The notes beneath the pieces were generated by a model that saw only the letters and a list, made by a program, of their open reading frames with translations, was not told the origin of the DNA and made no database searches. A stretch of 64,000 nucleotides of DNA from Methylobacillus sp. MM3 (GTDB lineage: Bacteria > Pseudomonadota > Gammaproteobacteria > Burkholderiales > Methylophilaceae). Below, one piece after another: positions 37,816 through 47,531 of the stretch (position 1 is the stretch's first letter; each line of letters begins with the position of its first letter). A program made the translations under genes and the position numbers. The stretch spans positions 186,001-250,000 of the forward strand of contig NZ_LXTQ01000040.1 in NCBI RefSeq assembly GCF_001645185.1, written 5' to 3'.

Positions 37816-39540
37816 TTATTGATTGAGCTTGTCCAGCAAAGGTTCAATACGGTCGATTTCGGCGCTGGCGAGAATCTTGCGCACGCTGCTCGTCAGCCTT
37901 GGCAGGCTGGATTGCAGCACTTGGCGCTTCACCGCCAGCACGTGCGCCGGATGCATCGAGAACTGGCGCAGGCCGAATCCCAGCAGCAATCGGGTCAATT
38001 TGGGATCGCCTGCCATTTCGCCGCACACCGATATCGGTTTGCCTGCCTTGTCGGCGGCGCGGATAGACATCTCGATCAGTTGCAGCACGGCAGGATGCAA
38101 CGGATTGTAGAGGTGCGCTACCGAGTCGTCGGTGCGGTCGATGGCCAGCGTGTACTGGATCAGGTCGTTGGTGCCGATGGAAAGAAAATCCAGCTCGCGC
38201 GCAAAAGCATCCGCCTTGAGCGCGGCTGCCGGAACCTCGATCATGCCGCCGATCGGCATCATTTCGTCGAACGGAATGTTCTGGTCGCGCAGGCTGCGCT
38301 TGGCGCGGTCGATCAGATGCAGGGCCTGGCGCAATTCCGACAGGGTAGAAATCATCGGAATCAGCAGTTTGACATTGCCGTAATGCGAGGCACGCAAAAT
38401 CGCCCGGATTTGCGAGTGGAAGATATGCGGTTCGGACAGGCAAAGCCGGATAGCGCGCAGACCCAGTGCCGGGTTGGTGCAGGTGCGTGCCTCATCCGGG
38501 TTGGCGGGTTTGTCCGCACCCAGGTCGAGTGTGCGTATGGTCACCGGCATGCCCTTCATGGCTTCCGTGACCCTGCGATAGGCCTCGAACTGTTCGTCTT
38601 CCGTCGGCCATTCACGACGGTTCATGAACAGGAACTCGGTGCGGTATAGGCCAATGCCGGTCGCGCCGGCGGCCTTGGACTGGGCAACGTCTTCGGGAAT
38701 TTCGATATTGGCGTGCAGTTCGATCGTTGTGCCGTCCAGCGTCACGGCTTTCGTCAGCTTGAGGCGCTTGAGCTTTTGCTGCTCAATGTCCCATTGTTCC
38801 TGGCGCAGGCGGTATTCGGTCAGCGTGTTCTTGTCCGGGCTGACGATGACCACGCCCAGATTGCCGTCGACGATGATCATCTCGCCATCGCGGATCAGGT
38901 CGCGCGCACGATGCAGCGCGACGATGGATGGGATGTTCAGGCTACGTGCGAGGATGGCGGTATGCGAAGTCGCGCCGCCGACATCGGTAATGAATGCAGC
39001 GAACTGGTGCTGCTTGAACTGGATTGCGTCGGCCGGGGAGAGGTCGTGCGCGACCAGGATCATGCCGCTTTCCTGCTTTTCCAGCACGACCTGGCTGGGA
39101 TGGCCGAGCAGCACCTTGATGACGCGCTCCACGACCTGAACCACATCGAACTTGCGTTCGCGCAGGTATTCGTCCTCGATTTCCTCGAACTGCGCGACCA
39201 GGTCATCCATCTCCTGCTTGAGCGCCCATTCCGCGTTGCATTGTTCATCGCGGATAATTTGAATAGGTGCTTCCGACAGCGACTTGTCGGCCAATATCAT
39301 CAGGTGCGTGCCGACGAAGGATTCAAGTTCGGCGGGCGCGTTTGCGGGCAGCTGCCGGCGGACAGCTTCGAGGTCGGCGCGCACGGTCTCTATGGCTTGC
39401 GTGAAGCGGTGAACCTCGTCTTCGACGAGATGCGCCGGAACCACGTAGTGCGCAACCTCGAGCAGCGCGTGGGAAACCAGATGGGCATGGCCGATGGCAA
39501 TGCCATTGGAAACACCAACCCCGTGCATGGTGAAGCTCAT
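37816..39540 (-). CDS. ptsI: phosphoenolpyruvate-protein phosphotransferase (EI)
   Basis: The protein has 574 residues. It takes phosphate from PEP and passes it to HPr. The phospho-His motif is GGATSHTAILARSL (about residue 190). The PEP-binding TIM barrel has TIRTLDLGADK, LSIGTNDLIQYTLAIDR (about residue 455) and the catalytic Cys in SVCGEMAGDP. It lacks the N-terminal GAF domain of EI-Ntr, so it is a plain EI. It is cotranscribed downstream of HPr and IIA. No sugar permease is nearby, so the system is probably regulatory. Confidence 0.95.
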   Translation of the reverse strand: MSFTMHGVGVSNGIAIGHAHLVSHALLEVAHYVVPAHLVEDEVHRFTQAIETVRADLEAVRRQLPANAPAELESFVGTHLMILADKSLSEAPIQIIRDEQCNAEWALKQEMDDLVAQFEEIEDEYLRERKFDVVQVVERVIKVLLGHPSQVVLEKQESGMILVAHDLSPADAIQFKQHQFAAFITDVGGATSHTAILARSLNIPSIVALHRARDLIRDGEMIIVDGNLGVVIVSPDKNTLTEYRLRQEQWDIEQQKLKRLKLTKAVTLDGTTIELHANIEIPEDVAQSKAAGATGIGLYRTEFLFMNRREWPTEDEQFEAYRRVTEAMKGMPVTIRTLDLGADKPANPDEARTCTNPALGLRAIRLCLSEPHIFHSQIRAILRASHYGNVKLLIPMISTLSELRQALHLIDRAKRSLRDQNIPFDEMMPIGGMIEVPAAALKADAFARELDFLSIGTNDLIQYTLAIDRTDDSVAHLYNPLHPAVLQLIEMSIRAADKAGKPISVCGEMAGDPKLTRLLLGFGLRQFSMHPAHVLAVKRQVLQSSLPRLTSSVRKILASAEIDRIEPLLDKLNQ

Positions 39541-39598
39541 CTGGGCTCACTCACATGAAATGCAACATTCATGAAAAACCTTCCCCCTTGAACGGCGA

Positions 39599-39868
39599 TT
39601 ATTCAGCCTCGCCGAAGCGGTTATTAATCAATACAAGCAGCGATTCCAGGGCTTCCGCTTCATCCGCGCCGCTAGCCTCAACGATTATTTTGCTGCCTTT
39701 GCTCGCCGCCAGCATCATCACACCCATAATGCTTTTGGCATTGACGCGGCGATTGTTGCGCTCGAGCCATACTTCGGACTTGTATTGGCTGGCGGTTTGC
39801 GTCAGCTTGGTCGATGCGCGCGCATGCAGTCCCAGTTTGTTGATGATTTCGATTTCTTGTTTAATCAT
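39599..39868 (-). CDS. ptsH: phosphocarrier HPr
   Basis: The protein has 89 residues. His of the active site is in LGLHARASTKL (about residue 16), and the serine targeted by HprK is in NAKSIMGVMML (about residue 47). It therefore can receive phosphate from EI on His and from HprK (41131-42096) on Ser. The gene overlaps the 3' end of the IIA gene by 8 nt. Confidence 0.96.
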   Translation of the reverse strand: MIKQEIEIINKLGLHARASTKLTQTASQYKSEVWLERNNRRVNAKSIMGVMMLAASKGSKIIVEASGADEAEALESLLVLINNRFGEAE

Positions 39869-40268
39869 GGTGTATGCATGCTTCGTGTGTGAAATGAATG
39901 ACGCCGCCGCAACCGCCCGCCACGGCTTTTTCGACCAGGACTTCCAGCGGCTCGTTGCGGTAGGCCAGCGCGCGCACCAGCATTGGCAGGTTGACGCCGG
40001 CGATGCCTTCGACGCGCCCCGGCTTCAACAGCTTGCCGACCAGATTGCAGGGCGTGGCGCCATAAATATCGGATAACACCAGGACGCCGTCGCCTCGATC
40101 CAGCTCGCGAACCAGCTCCTGCGCCTGAGGTAACAAATGAGCGGGATCGTCATGCACGCTGACGCCGATCTGCCGCAATTGCGGCGGCCTCTCGCCCATC
40201 ACATGGCTGGCGCAGTGGATCAGGCTCTCGCCCAATGTACCGTGAGCGATGATCAATATACCTATCAC
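39861..40268 (-). CDS. PTS IIA component, mannose/fructose type
   Basis: The protein has 135 residues of the EIIA-Man fold. The phosphorylated His is in IIAHGTLGESLIHCAS (about residue 9), and VLVLSDIYGATPCN is the second family block. IIB and IIC proteins are not encoded nearby. Such stand-alone IIA proteins in betaproteobacteria are thought to have a regulatory role with EI, HPr and HprK. The exact target is unknown. Confidence 0.93.
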   Translation of the reverse strand: MIGILIIAHGTLGESLIHCASHVMGERPPQLRQIGVSVHDDPAHLLPQAQELVRELDRGDGVLVLSDIYGATPCNLVGKLLKPGRVEGIAGVNLPMLVRALAYRNEPLEVLVEKAVAGGCGGVIHFTHEACIHHD

Positions 40269-40294
40269 GATTCTTCCTTATTCCAGCAAGTATG

Positions 40295-41134
40295 TCATTC
40301 CAGTTCGCGATGGCGAACCAGAACCTTGTGCTGCAAATTACGAAAATGGCTGGTCAGGCGTTCGGTGAAATAAACCGAGCGATGCTGCCCGCCTGTACAA
40401 CCGATAGCGATGGTCAGGTAACTGCGGTTGTCCTGCATGAAACAGGGCAGCCATTTCTCGACGAACTGGCGGATATCCTCGTACATGGCCTGTGCCAGCG
40501 GCTGGTTCTCCAGGAACTCGACCACCGGCTGGTCGCGTCCGGTCAAAGGCTTAAGCATCGGTTCGTAATTCGGGTTGGGCAGGCAGCGCACGTCAAAGAC
40601 GTAATCCGCATCCAGCGGAATGCCATGCTTGAAGCCAAACGAGGTGAACAGCACCGTCAGGCCCTCCGGGTCCAGCGCAATGAAATCCTTGACCCAGGAC
40701 CGCAATGCGTTGGGGCTGAGGTCACTGGTATCCATGCGATGCCCGAGATCGCCCAGCTGTGCAAGCATTTCCCTTTCCAACCGTATGCTCTCTGCGAGGG
40801 TGATGCCGCCGCCGCTTAGCGGATGGCGACGGCGCGTCTCGCTGAAACGTTTGACCAGGGTTTCGGTGCTGGATTCGAGAAATAGCACCCGCACATCCCC
40901 GTTGTTTTCGCGCAGGTTGCGGATAATGCCCGGCAGGGCTTCGAGCGTGCTGCTGCGCGTGTCTATGCTGACAGCGATGCGCGTCTCGCCGGCGTTGCCG
41001 AGATGTTCCGCGGTATCCGGCAGCAGTGTGGCCGGAAGATTGTCCACGCAGTAATAACCGCTATCTTCCAGCGCCTTGAGAGCGATACTCTTGCCGGAGC
41101 CCGAAAGGCCGGTCACGATGATGAGTTGCATCAC
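40295..41134 (-). CDS. rapZ: RNase adapter RapZ
   Basis: The protein has 279 residues. It has Walker [17 protein letters not shown] (about residue 8) and the C-terminal block [19 protein letters not shown] that binds RNA and metabolite. In E. coli it binds glucosamine-6-phosphate and delivers GlmZ to RNase E. In betaproteobacteria its partner RNA is not known. It overlaps hprK by 4 nt. Confidence 0.95.
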   Translation of the reverse strand: MMQLIIVTGLSGSGKSIALKALEDSGYYCVDNLPATLLPDTAEHLGNAGETRIAVSIDTRSSTLEALPGIIRNLRENNGDVRVLFLESSTETLVKRFSETRRRHPLSGGGITLAESIRLEREMLAQLGDLGHRMDTSDLSPNALRSWVKDFIALDPEGLTVLFTSFGFKHGIPLDADYVFDVRCLPNPNYEPMLKPLTGRDQPVVEFLENQPLAQAMYEDIRQFVEKWLPCFMQDNRSYLTIAIGCTGGQHRSVYFTERLTSHFRNLQHKVLVRHRELE

Positions 41135-42096
41135 GCGCGCCCTTTTTCGGCCTTTTCCGCATTGCGTTTGAGCTCGCGGGTTTGTCGCTGCATGAATTGG
41201 CGCGTGCTGTCGATGCCGCGCATTTGCAGGATCTGGTTGCGTACCGCCACTTCAACCAGTACCGCGATATTGCGCCCGGCTGCCACCGGGATGACGACCT
41301 TGGGAATCTTGACGCCAAGTATCTTCTCGCTCTGAGCCTTGATCTTGAGCCTGTCCAGCATTTGCGGGATCAGTGTTTCGGCTTTTGCCAGCTGGACGAT
41401 GAAATCCAGCGGCTTGGTCGGCTTCACCGCGTTGTCGCCGAACAGGGCGCGCACATTGAGGATGCCGAGGCCGCGCACTTCCAGAAAGTCCTGCAGCAGC
41501 GGCGGGCAACGGCCTTCCAGACGATCCGGCGCAACCAGGTAAAAGTCCGCCATGTCATCGGCGACCAGCCGGTGTCCACGGGTGATCAATTCCAGCGCCA
41601 GTTCGCTTTTACCGATGGCCGCCTCGCCCTTGAGCAGCACGCCGAAGCCTTGTACCTCCATGAAAACGCCATGAAAGCTGACTGATTCAGCGACGGCCTG
41701 CGCCAGGTAATGGCTAAGTACCTCCATCAGGCGCGGGCTTTTTTCCGGCGAGGTGAAGAGCGGGGTGTTGCCCGTGTCGGCAGCCTGCAACAATGCTTCG
41801 GGCACCGATTCGCCGTTGGCGACAACCACCGCCGCAAGGTCGGTGGAAAACAGGTTGTCGATGGCGTGCTGGGCAGCGGATTTGCTCAGGTTGCGCAGAT
41901 AATCCATTTCCGCGCAGCCGAGCACTTGCACCCGGTTCGGGTGCACGAAATTGAGGTGTCCGATCAGCGCCAGCGAAGGCTTGGTGACGGTGTCGCTGGT
42001 CAGCGGATGATCGCCGCCGTCATGTCCTGCTACCCAGGCAAGTTTCAGCTTGCGGCGGGTGTCCTTGTAAAGCTGGGCGACGCTGATCTCGGACAT
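41131..42096 (-). CDS. hprK: HPr kinase/phosphorylase
   Basis: The protein has 321 residues. It phosphorylates or dephosphorylates HPr on Ser46. The C-terminal catalytic domain contains Walker [16 protein letters not shown] (about residues 155-170), the following HRLVADD, and the family signature [15 protein letters not shown] (about residues 205-220). The usual neighbour ptsN is missing. hpf lies 11 nt upstream and rapZ overlaps downstream. Confidence 0.96.
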   Translation of the reverse strand: MSEISVAQLYKDTRRKLKLAWVAGHDGGDHPLTSDTVTKPSLALIGHLNFVHPNRVQVLGCAEMDYLRNLSKSAAQHAIDNLFSTDLAAVVVANGESVPEALLQAADTGNTPLFTSPEKSPRLMEVLSHYLAQAVAESVSFHGVFMEVQGFGVLLKGEAAIGKSELALELITRGHRLVADDMADFYLVAPDRLEGRCPPLLQDFLEVRGLGILNVRALFGDNAVKPTKPLDFIVQLAKAETLIPQMLDRLKIKAQSEKILGVKIPKVVIPVAAGRNIAVLVEVAVRNQILQMRGIDSTRQFMQRQTRELKRNAEKAEKGRA

Positions 42097-42107
42097 GATG
42101 CTTGGGC

Positions 42108-42434
42108 TTACTCGGTAACCTGATGCTTCACGGCGCCGTTGGAGCGGTGGTGGTCGCCCTGTTTTTCCTTGTGCTTCAATACCTGGCGATCCAGCTTGTC
42201 CGCTACCAGGTCGATGGCGCTGTACATGTTTTCATCGGAGCTTTCCGCATGCAGATCGTTGCCGGGCACATGCAGGGTGACCTCTACATTTTGCTTGAGC
42301 TTTTCGACCGACAACGTCACCTTGACGTCGATGACCTGGTCGAAATGCCCGGTGACGCGCTCCAGCTTGGACGTAACGTAATCGCGCAAAGCTGGGGTAA
42401 CTTCCATATGGTGGCCGGTCAGGTTCAGGTTCAT
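42108..42434 (-). CDS. hpf: ribosome hibernation promoting factor, short form
   Basis: The protein has 108 residues. MNLNLTGHHMEVTPALRDYV and KVTLSVEKLKQNVEVTLHVP are the HPF/YfiA fold. No C-terminal dimerisation domain is present, so it is the short form that binds 30S and, with RMF where present, forms 100S ribosomes. The charged, His-rich tail KHKEKQGDHHRSNG is typical of the group. It directly follows rpoN, as in most proteobacteria. Confidence 0.96.
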   Translation of the reverse strand: MNLNLTGHHMEVTPALRDYVTSKLERVTGHFDQVIDVKVTLSVEKLKQNVEVTLHVPGNDLHAESSDENMYSAIDLVADKLDRQVLKHKEKQGDHHRSNGAVKHQVTE

Positions 42435-42459
42435 GATTTGCTCCTTGTGGTAAAAACGT

Positions 42460-43902
42460 TTACAACGCCTTGCGTTGGCTCGCCGGCGGGATCTGCAGCG
42501 ATTCGCGGTATTTCGCGATGGTACGGCGTGCGACGACTATGCCTTGCTTGCCGAGAATTTCGGTGATCTGGCTGTCCGAAAGCGGTTTTTTCGTGTTTTC
42601 CTCGCTCACGAGCTGCTTGATCAGCGCGCGGATCGCGGTGGCCGAACAGGCGCCGCCGGTATCGGTGGCAACATGGCTGCCGAAGAAATACTTAAGCTCA
42701 TATACGCCACGCGGCGTCAGCATGTATTTGCGCGTGGTAACGCGGGAAATGGTCGATTCGTGCAGCCCCACCTCATCGGCGATTTCGCGCAACACCAGGG
42801 GGCGCATCGCAATCTCGCCATGCTCGAAGAAGTTGCGCTGGCGGTCGACCACGGCCTGCGATACGCGCAATATGGTAGAAAAGCGCTGCTGGATATTCTT
42901 GATCATCCACTTCGCTTCCTGCATCTGGCTCATCAGGTATTGGCTTGAGTTGTCGCGGTTGCGCTTGAGGATGTCGGCGTAAAGCTGGTTGATGCGCAGC
43001 TTGGGCATGACTTCCTGATTCAATGTAGCGAGCCACACACCCTTGACCTTTTTCACCACGATCTCATGCTGGATGTACTGATCCGAGCCGATGTGGGAGA
43101 AACTGGCCCCCGGACGCGGGTTGAGCTGCGTGATCAGGTGCTGTACTTCGCGCAGGGTATCCTCGCCGCAATGCAGCGCCTTGCGCAGCCGTGCGTAGTC
43201 GCGGGTCGCGAGTTCGGGGAGATGGTTTTCGACGAGACTGATCGCGATTTCACGATGCGGCATGGTTTCCGGCATCGCGCGCAATTGCAGACTCAGGCAT
43301 TCGGCAAGATTGCGTGCGCCTATGCCGGGCGGATCCAGATGCTGGATCAGCTTGAGCGCGGTTTGCAACTCCATCGGATCGACTTCCTGCTCTTCCGGCA
43401 GCATTTCAGCCAGTTCTTCGAGTGACTGATCCAGGTAGCCGTCTTCGGTGATGGCATCCACCAAGACCGAAGCCAGGGTCTGGTCGCGCTCCGAGAGCGG
43501 CATCAAGTGCAGTTGCTCAAGCAGGTGCTGGCGCAGGGTAGGAGAGTCGGCCTCCTGGAAAACGTAGTCGTTATCGTCGTCGTCGCTGCCGGAGCCGCCT
43601 TCTTCCCAGCGATTGCTGCCGGCGAAGTCGCCATAACTCTCACCGAAGGAATCGCCGCCGAAGTCGTCCTGGCGAGGCCCCTCCTCGACCGGCACAGTCG
43701 TTTCCTGCGCGGTACTCGGGACATGCTCCTCGTGGCCGCCGTCACTGTGTTCGACGCGCTCCAGTAAAGGATTGGCCTGCAATATCGTTTCCAGCTCCTG
43801 ATTGAGTTCCACGGTGGAAAGCTGGAGCAGACGAATGGATTGCTGCAACTGCGGCGTAAGCGCGAGATGCTGAGAAAGTCGAAGTTGAAGGCTTTGTTTC
43901 AT
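42460..43902 (-). CDS. rpoN: RNA polymerase sigma-54 factor
   Basis: The protein has 480 residues. The glutamine-rich region I starts MKQSLQLRLSQHLALTPQLQQ. An acidic region II (about residues 50-120, including SDDDDNDYVFQE) precedes the core-binding domain. The helix-turn-helix and the RpoN box ARRTIAKYRE near the C-terminus read the -24 element. It directs transcription from TGGCACG-N4-TTGC promoters, such as that at 4855-4871 in this window, with an ATPase activator. Confidence 0.97.
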   Translation of the reverse strand: MKQSLQLRLSQHLALTPQLQQSIRLLQLSTVELNQELETILQANPLLERVEHSDGGHEEHVPSTAQETTVPVEEGPRQDDFGGDSFGESYGDFAGSNRWEEGGSGSDDDDNDYVFQEADSPTLRQHLLEQLHLMPLSERDQTLASVLVDAITEDGYLDQSLEELAEMLPEEQEVDPMELQTALKLIQHLDPPGIGARNLAECLSLQLRAMPETMPHREIAISLVENHLPELATRDYARLRKALHCGEDTLREVQHLITQLNPRPGASFSHIGSDQYIQHEIVVKKVKGVWLATLNQEVMPKLRINQLYADILKRNRDNSSQYLMSQMQEAKWMIKNIQQRFSTILRVSQAVVDRQRNFFEHGEIAMRPLVLREIADEVGLHESTISRVTTRKYMLTPRGVYELKYFFGSHVATDTGGACSATAIRALIKQLVSEENTKKPLSDSQITEILGKQGIVVARRTIAKYRESLQIPPASQRKAL

Positions 43903-43919
43903 GGTGTTCTCGGACCGCT

Positions 43920-44642
43920 TTAGAGGCGGAAATCCCTGCCGAGATAAACTTCCCTGACACTGTCATTATGAATGATTTCATCCGGATGACCAGAGGCAAA
44001 TACCTTGCCCTCGTTCACGATATAAGCATGATCGCAGATGCCCAGCGTCTCGCGTACGTTGTGATCGGTGATCAGCACGCCGATGTCGCGCTCCGTCAGG
44101 AAGCGGATGATTTTCTGGATATCCAGCACGGCAATCGGATCGATGCCGGCGAACGGCTCATCCAGCAGGATGAAGCGCGGGTTGGTCGCCAGGCAGCGGG
44201 CGATTTCCACGCGCCGGCGTTCGCCGCCGGAAAGGCTGACTGCCGCGCTGTTCCGCAAATGGGTGATATGCAGTTCATGCAGCAATTCTTCGAGTTTTTC
44301 CTTTTGCTGTTCCGGCGTCAGTTTTTGCAATTCGAGTATCGCCAGGATATTGTCCTCGACATTCATCTTGCGGAAGATTGAAGGCTCCTGCGGAAGGTAG
44401 GCCAACCCCATGCGCGCGCGGCGGTGTATCGGCAGGCGGCCCAGATCCTTGCCGTCCAGCAGTATCCGTCCGCCATCCAGCGGGACCAGTCCGACCATCA
44501 TGTAAAAGCTGGTAGTCTTGCCCGCGCCGTTCGGCCCCAGCAGGCCGACGACTTCGCCGCTCTTGATGGACAGCGAGATATCCTGCACTACCGTGCGCGC
44601 CTTGTAGCGCTTGCGCAGATTTTCGACTTTTAATTCACTCAC
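43920..44642 (-). CDS. lptB: LPS export ABC transporter ATPase
   Basis: The protein has 240 residues and powers extraction of LPS from the inner membrane with LptFG. Walker A is [16 protein letters not shown] (about residue 36), the ABC signature [15 protein letters not shown] (about residue 140) and Walker [13 protein letters not shown]. The neighbours lptA and lptC confirm the LPS role. Confidence 0.97.
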   Translation of the reverse strand: MSELKVENLRKRYKARTVVQDISLSIKSGEVVGLLGPNGAGKTTSFYMMVGLVPLDGGRILLDGKDLGRLPIHRRARMGLAYLPQEPSIFRKMNVEDNILAILELQKLTPEQQKEKLEELLHELHITHLRNSAAVSLSGGERRRVEIARCLATNPRFILLDEPFAGIDPIAVLDIQKIIRFLTERDIGVLITDHNVRETLGICDHAYIVNEGKVFASGHPDEIIHNDSVREVYLGRDFRL

Positions 44643-44653
44643 GTTTGTCGCCG

Positions 44654-45208
44654 TTAGTTGCCGGTGGCAGTCGAGCCGCTTGCCGGCGGTGTCTTTTTCT
44701 TGGGCTGGATCACTGCACGTACACGGCCCTTGGGTGCCGAAGACGCGGTCGAGCCGCCGATCACTTCGGCATACTCGGCACCGGCGTCGTACATGATGTA
44801 TTCGCCATTCACGATATCCTCGCCGCGCTTGACCCAGGCTTTGGTGTAAAGCTGAACCTTGTCCATGCGTCCGTCGTATTCGATGCGCTGCGCGCTGCCT
44901 TGCATGTATTCGTCCTTGCCTTCCATTTTTTGCCGGAAGGTGGTCGGATTGCCATAGGAAGTACTGTGCTGAAAGCCTTCGGCATCTTCCCGAACGACCA
45001 GTTTGTCTGCGTGGATGATCAGCGTTCCCTGGGTCAGAATCACATTGCCGGTGTAGGTGCTGGTTTTCTTGGCGTCATTGACGACGACATTGTCGGCTTC
45101 GAGGTCGATAGGCTTGTCCCGGTCGGCACTTTCGGCAAATGCGGCGCAGGAAAATAACAGCGTCGTGGCAGCGAGCAAGAGTTTATGGCCGCGATGCAGG
45201 GTTGTCAT
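44654..45208 (-). CDS. lptA: LPS transport periplasmic protein LptA
   Basis: The protein has 184 residues. A signal peptide ([19 protein letters not shown]) precedes an OstA/LptA beta-jellyroll (about residues 34-150, with [20 protein letters not shown] and [12 protein letters not shown]) that forms the periplasmic bridge for LPS. The C-terminal tail ([12 protein letters not shown]) is basic and probably disordered. It starts within the last codons of lptC (4-nt overlap) and is followed by lptB. Confidence 0.94.
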   Translation of the reverse strand: MTTLHRGHKLLLAATTLLFSCAAFAESADRDKPIDLEADNVVVNDAKKTSTYTGNVILTQGTLIIHADKLVVREDAEGFQHSTSYGNPTTFRQKMEGKDEYMQGSAQRIEYDGRMDKVQLYTKAWVKRGEDIVNGEYIMYDAGAEYAEVIGGSTASSAPKGRVRAVIQPKKKTPPASGSTATGN

Positions 45209-45909
45209 TGTGGTCTCCGGGTGCGGGTTTTCGAGTTGCCGTTATTGGCTTTTTTGGTGGAAGCTGTTTTAGGTGCGGCCGCTTTCCTGGGCGCTTGCGC
45301 CTTTTTAGGCGCGGCACTACGCGGAACCGATTTTGCGGCGGGCTTTTCATAATGCGCCCGAACGCGTTTCGAAAGCTTCAGCAAGCCGTTTTTCTTGTCG
45401 TATTCCATGCCGATTGCATGCACCACGGTTTTGGGTGCCTGCAGGATGGTCACGGGCCGGTCTGTGCGTGCGATCTCGTCATCGGGAATGATATGCAGAA
45501 AATCGGTCAATACCGTCATCTCCCCTTTTTGCGCGGTTGCGGCGCGCACGACCTTTACCTTGTCCATCACATACACCTGTTCGCCATCGCTCGTGACCAG
45601 CCCGCGCTGACCTTCGATCTGGGTGTAGGGCTTGTTTTCAGCATACTGCGTAAAATGCGGCCGCATCAGATGCGTGGAGTCATCGTCAGGATAATGCACC
45701 ATTTCCGTGGCGGCCAGCACATAGCGCGGATTACCGTTTAGATCGGTTTTCAGCGTGTTGAAATTGTTCAATTTGTAATCCGGGTCATGGCGGTCACTGC
45801 CATCATTCTTGGGCCCTGCTGGCTGCACGGCGACATCCGCCCACATGGTAAGCGCAGCGAGCAGTGCCAGCAGCAATAGTAAAAACCATGTAGCGGGACG
45901 GCCATGCAT
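45205..45909 (-). CDS. lptC: LPS export protein LptC
   Basis: The protein has 234 residues. One N-terminal membrane helix (ATWFLLLLLALLAALTMWAD) is followed by a periplasmic beta-jellyroll (about 40-190, with PDYKLNNFNTLKTDLNGNP and TQIEGQRGLVTSDGEQVYVM). It receives LPS from LptBFG and passes it to LptA. The last 45 residues are a long Lys/Ala/Pro-rich tail (PKKAQAPRKAAAPKTAS), unusual for LptC, which normally ends near residue 190. Confidence 0.93.
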   Translation of the reverse strand: MHGRPATWFLLLLLALLAALTMWADVAVQPAGPKNDGSDRHDPDYKLNNFNTLKTDLNGNPRYVLAATEMVHYPDDDSTHLMRPHFTQYAENKPYTQIEGQRGLVTSDGEQVYVMDKVKVVRAATAQKGEMTVLTDFLHIIPDDEIARTDRPVTILQAPKTVVHAIGMEYDKKNGLLKLSKRVRAHYEKPAAKSVPRSAAPKKAQAPRKAAAPKTASTKKANNGNSKTRTRRPQ

Positions 45910-45910
45910 C

Positions 45911-46438
45911 TTATTTCAGATACTGCGCCATCTGGGCATCAAGTGTTCCTTGCGCCTGCATGATGAATTCGCAGATCTCGCGCACTGCGCCGCGTCCGCC
46001 CTCGCGTTCGGTAACAACGTGTGCATGTTTCTTCACGAGTGCCGGCGCGGCAGGGACCGTAATGGCCAGGCCGCTGCGCAGCATCGGTGGCAAGTCCACC
46101 ACATCGTCACCCATGAAAGCGCATTCGGAGTGATCCAGCCCCAATTCCCGTGAAAGCTGCATGAATGCCTCCAGCTTATCCTCGACGCCCTGGAAGAAAT
46201 GGGCGACGCCGGTATTCTCCGCGCGCTTGACGACGACTTTCGAGGTACGGCCGGTAATGATCGCCATGTCCACGCCGCTGGCTTTCAGCAGCTTCATGCC
46301 CAGGCCATCCTGCGAATTGAACGCCTTGTACTCCTGTCCGTCGTCGCATAGATAGAGGCTGCCGTCGGTCATGACGCCGTCTACGTCAAACACGATCAGC
46401 TTGACGCGTTTTGCGCGCTCCAGAACTTCTTGATTCAT
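45911..46438 (-). CDS. kdsC: 3-deoxy-manno-octulosonate-8-phosphatase
   Basis: The protein has 175 residues and is a HAD-family phosphatase that makes Kdo from Kdo-8-phosphate. Motif I is LIVFDVDGVMTDG (nucleophile Asp near residue 19), motif II IITGRTS, and motifs III and IV AFMGDDVVDLPPM. It is cap-less, as usual for KdsC. It overlaps kdsD by 4 nt and lptC follows 1 nt later, so Kdo synthesis and LPS export are in one operon. Confidence 0.96.
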   Translation of the reverse strand: MNQEVLERAKRVKLIVFDVDGVMTDGSLYLCDDGQEYKAFNSQDGLGMKLLKASGVDMAIITGRTSKVVVKRAENTGVAHFFQGVEDKLEAFMQLSRELGLDHSECAFMGDDVVDLPPMLRSGLAITVPAAPALVKKHAHVVTEREGGRGAVREICEFIMQAQGTLDAQMAQYLK

Positions 46439-47436
46439 ACTACTTTCGCTTTCAGCAGGTCGTGCATGTTGAGCGCGCCGACCAACGATCCAGTCTCGTC
46501 GGTGACCAGCAGGCCATTGATTTTATGAGTTTCCATCAGCTCCACTGCTTCCGCAGCCAGGCGGTTGGGAGCGATAGTGCGTGGATTTGCGTGCATGACT
46601 TGCATAATGTCGGTAGCAGCGACATCCACGCCGTTTTCGAAGGCACGCCGCAGGTCGCCGTCGGTAAAGATGCCGACGGGTTTGCCTTGCGTATCGACGA
46701 TGGCCGTCATGCCCAAGCCCTTGCGGGACATTTCGAGCAAGGCGGCCGACAGGAAAGCATTTTGCGGAACTTTGGGTATGCCGTCTCCGGTTCGCATCAC
46801 ATCGCTCACATGCAGTAGCAGCTGTCTGCCGAGCGCGCCTCCAGGGTGCGCGCGCGCAAAGTCTTCCTGCGAGAATCCGCGGGCGTCCAGCAGTACCAGC
46901 GCCAGAGCGTCACCCAACGCCAGTGCGGCCGTGGTGCTGGCGGTCGGCGCCAGTCCCAGCGGGCAGGCTTCGCGCGATACGGACGCATCCAGATGCACGT
47001 CGGCTTCTTTAGCCAGTGTGGATTTCGGGTTGCCGGTCATGCTGATCAGTTTGGCACCCATGCGCTTGAGCATGGGCACAATGGTAAGCAGTTCATCGCT
47101 TTCGCCGGAATTCGACAGGACAAGGACGACATCGTGTCCGGTAATCATGCCCAGATCGCCATGGCTGGCCTCGGCCGGGTGCATGAAAAAAGCCGGCGTG
47201 CCGGTGCTGGCAAGCGTGGATGCAATCTTGCGGCCGATATGGCCTGATTTGCCCATGCCGCTCACCACAACGCGACCTCGGCACTGTAAAATGAGTTCCA
47301 CAGCCTGGGGGAAGCTGTTGTCGAGACGTTGCGCCAGCGCTTCAACCGCGCGCGCTTCGGTCAGCAATACTTCTCGGGCAAGGTCGATCGGGTTTGCAGG
47401 ATTGCTTTGCTGCTGATTTAATTTTGATACCACCAT
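46435..47436 (-). CDS. kdsD: arabinose-5-phosphate isomerase
   Basis: The protein has 333 residues from ATG 47436. It converts ribulose-5-phosphate to arabinose-5-phosphate for Kdo. The SIS domain (about 40-180) has VVSGMGKSGHIGRKIASTLAS and LVLSNSGESDELL. Two CBS repeats (about 210-330) follow. The start was taken at MVVSKLNQQ because it matches the family length; ATG 47442 is two codons longer, and a longer open frame to 47553 would overlap the divergent antiporter. No strong ribosome binding site is seen. Confidence 0.95.
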   Translation of the reverse strand: MVVSKLNQQQSNPANPIDLAREVLLTEARAVEALAQRLDNSFPQAVELILQCRGRVVVSGMGKSGHIGRKIASTLASTGTPAFFMHPAEASHGDLGMITGHDVVLVLSNSGESDELLTIVPMLKRMGAKLISMTGNPKSTLAKEADVHLDASVSREACPLGLAPTASTTAALALGDALALVLLDARGFSQEDFARAHPGGALGRQLLLHVSDVMRTGDGIPKVPQNAFLSAALLEMSRKGLGMTAIVDTQGKPVGIFTDGDLRRAFENGVDVAATDIMQVMHANPRTIAPNRLAAEAVELMETHKINGLLVTDETGSLVGALNMHDLLKAKVV

Positions 47437-47531
47437 AATCATCAAGTATAAAAGGGTTCGCCCTCTGAATAAAGGATATAAACGCAAATAGCGCCCGATC
47501 CGGCACAAAATTTGCGTAAAGATTTCCACCC

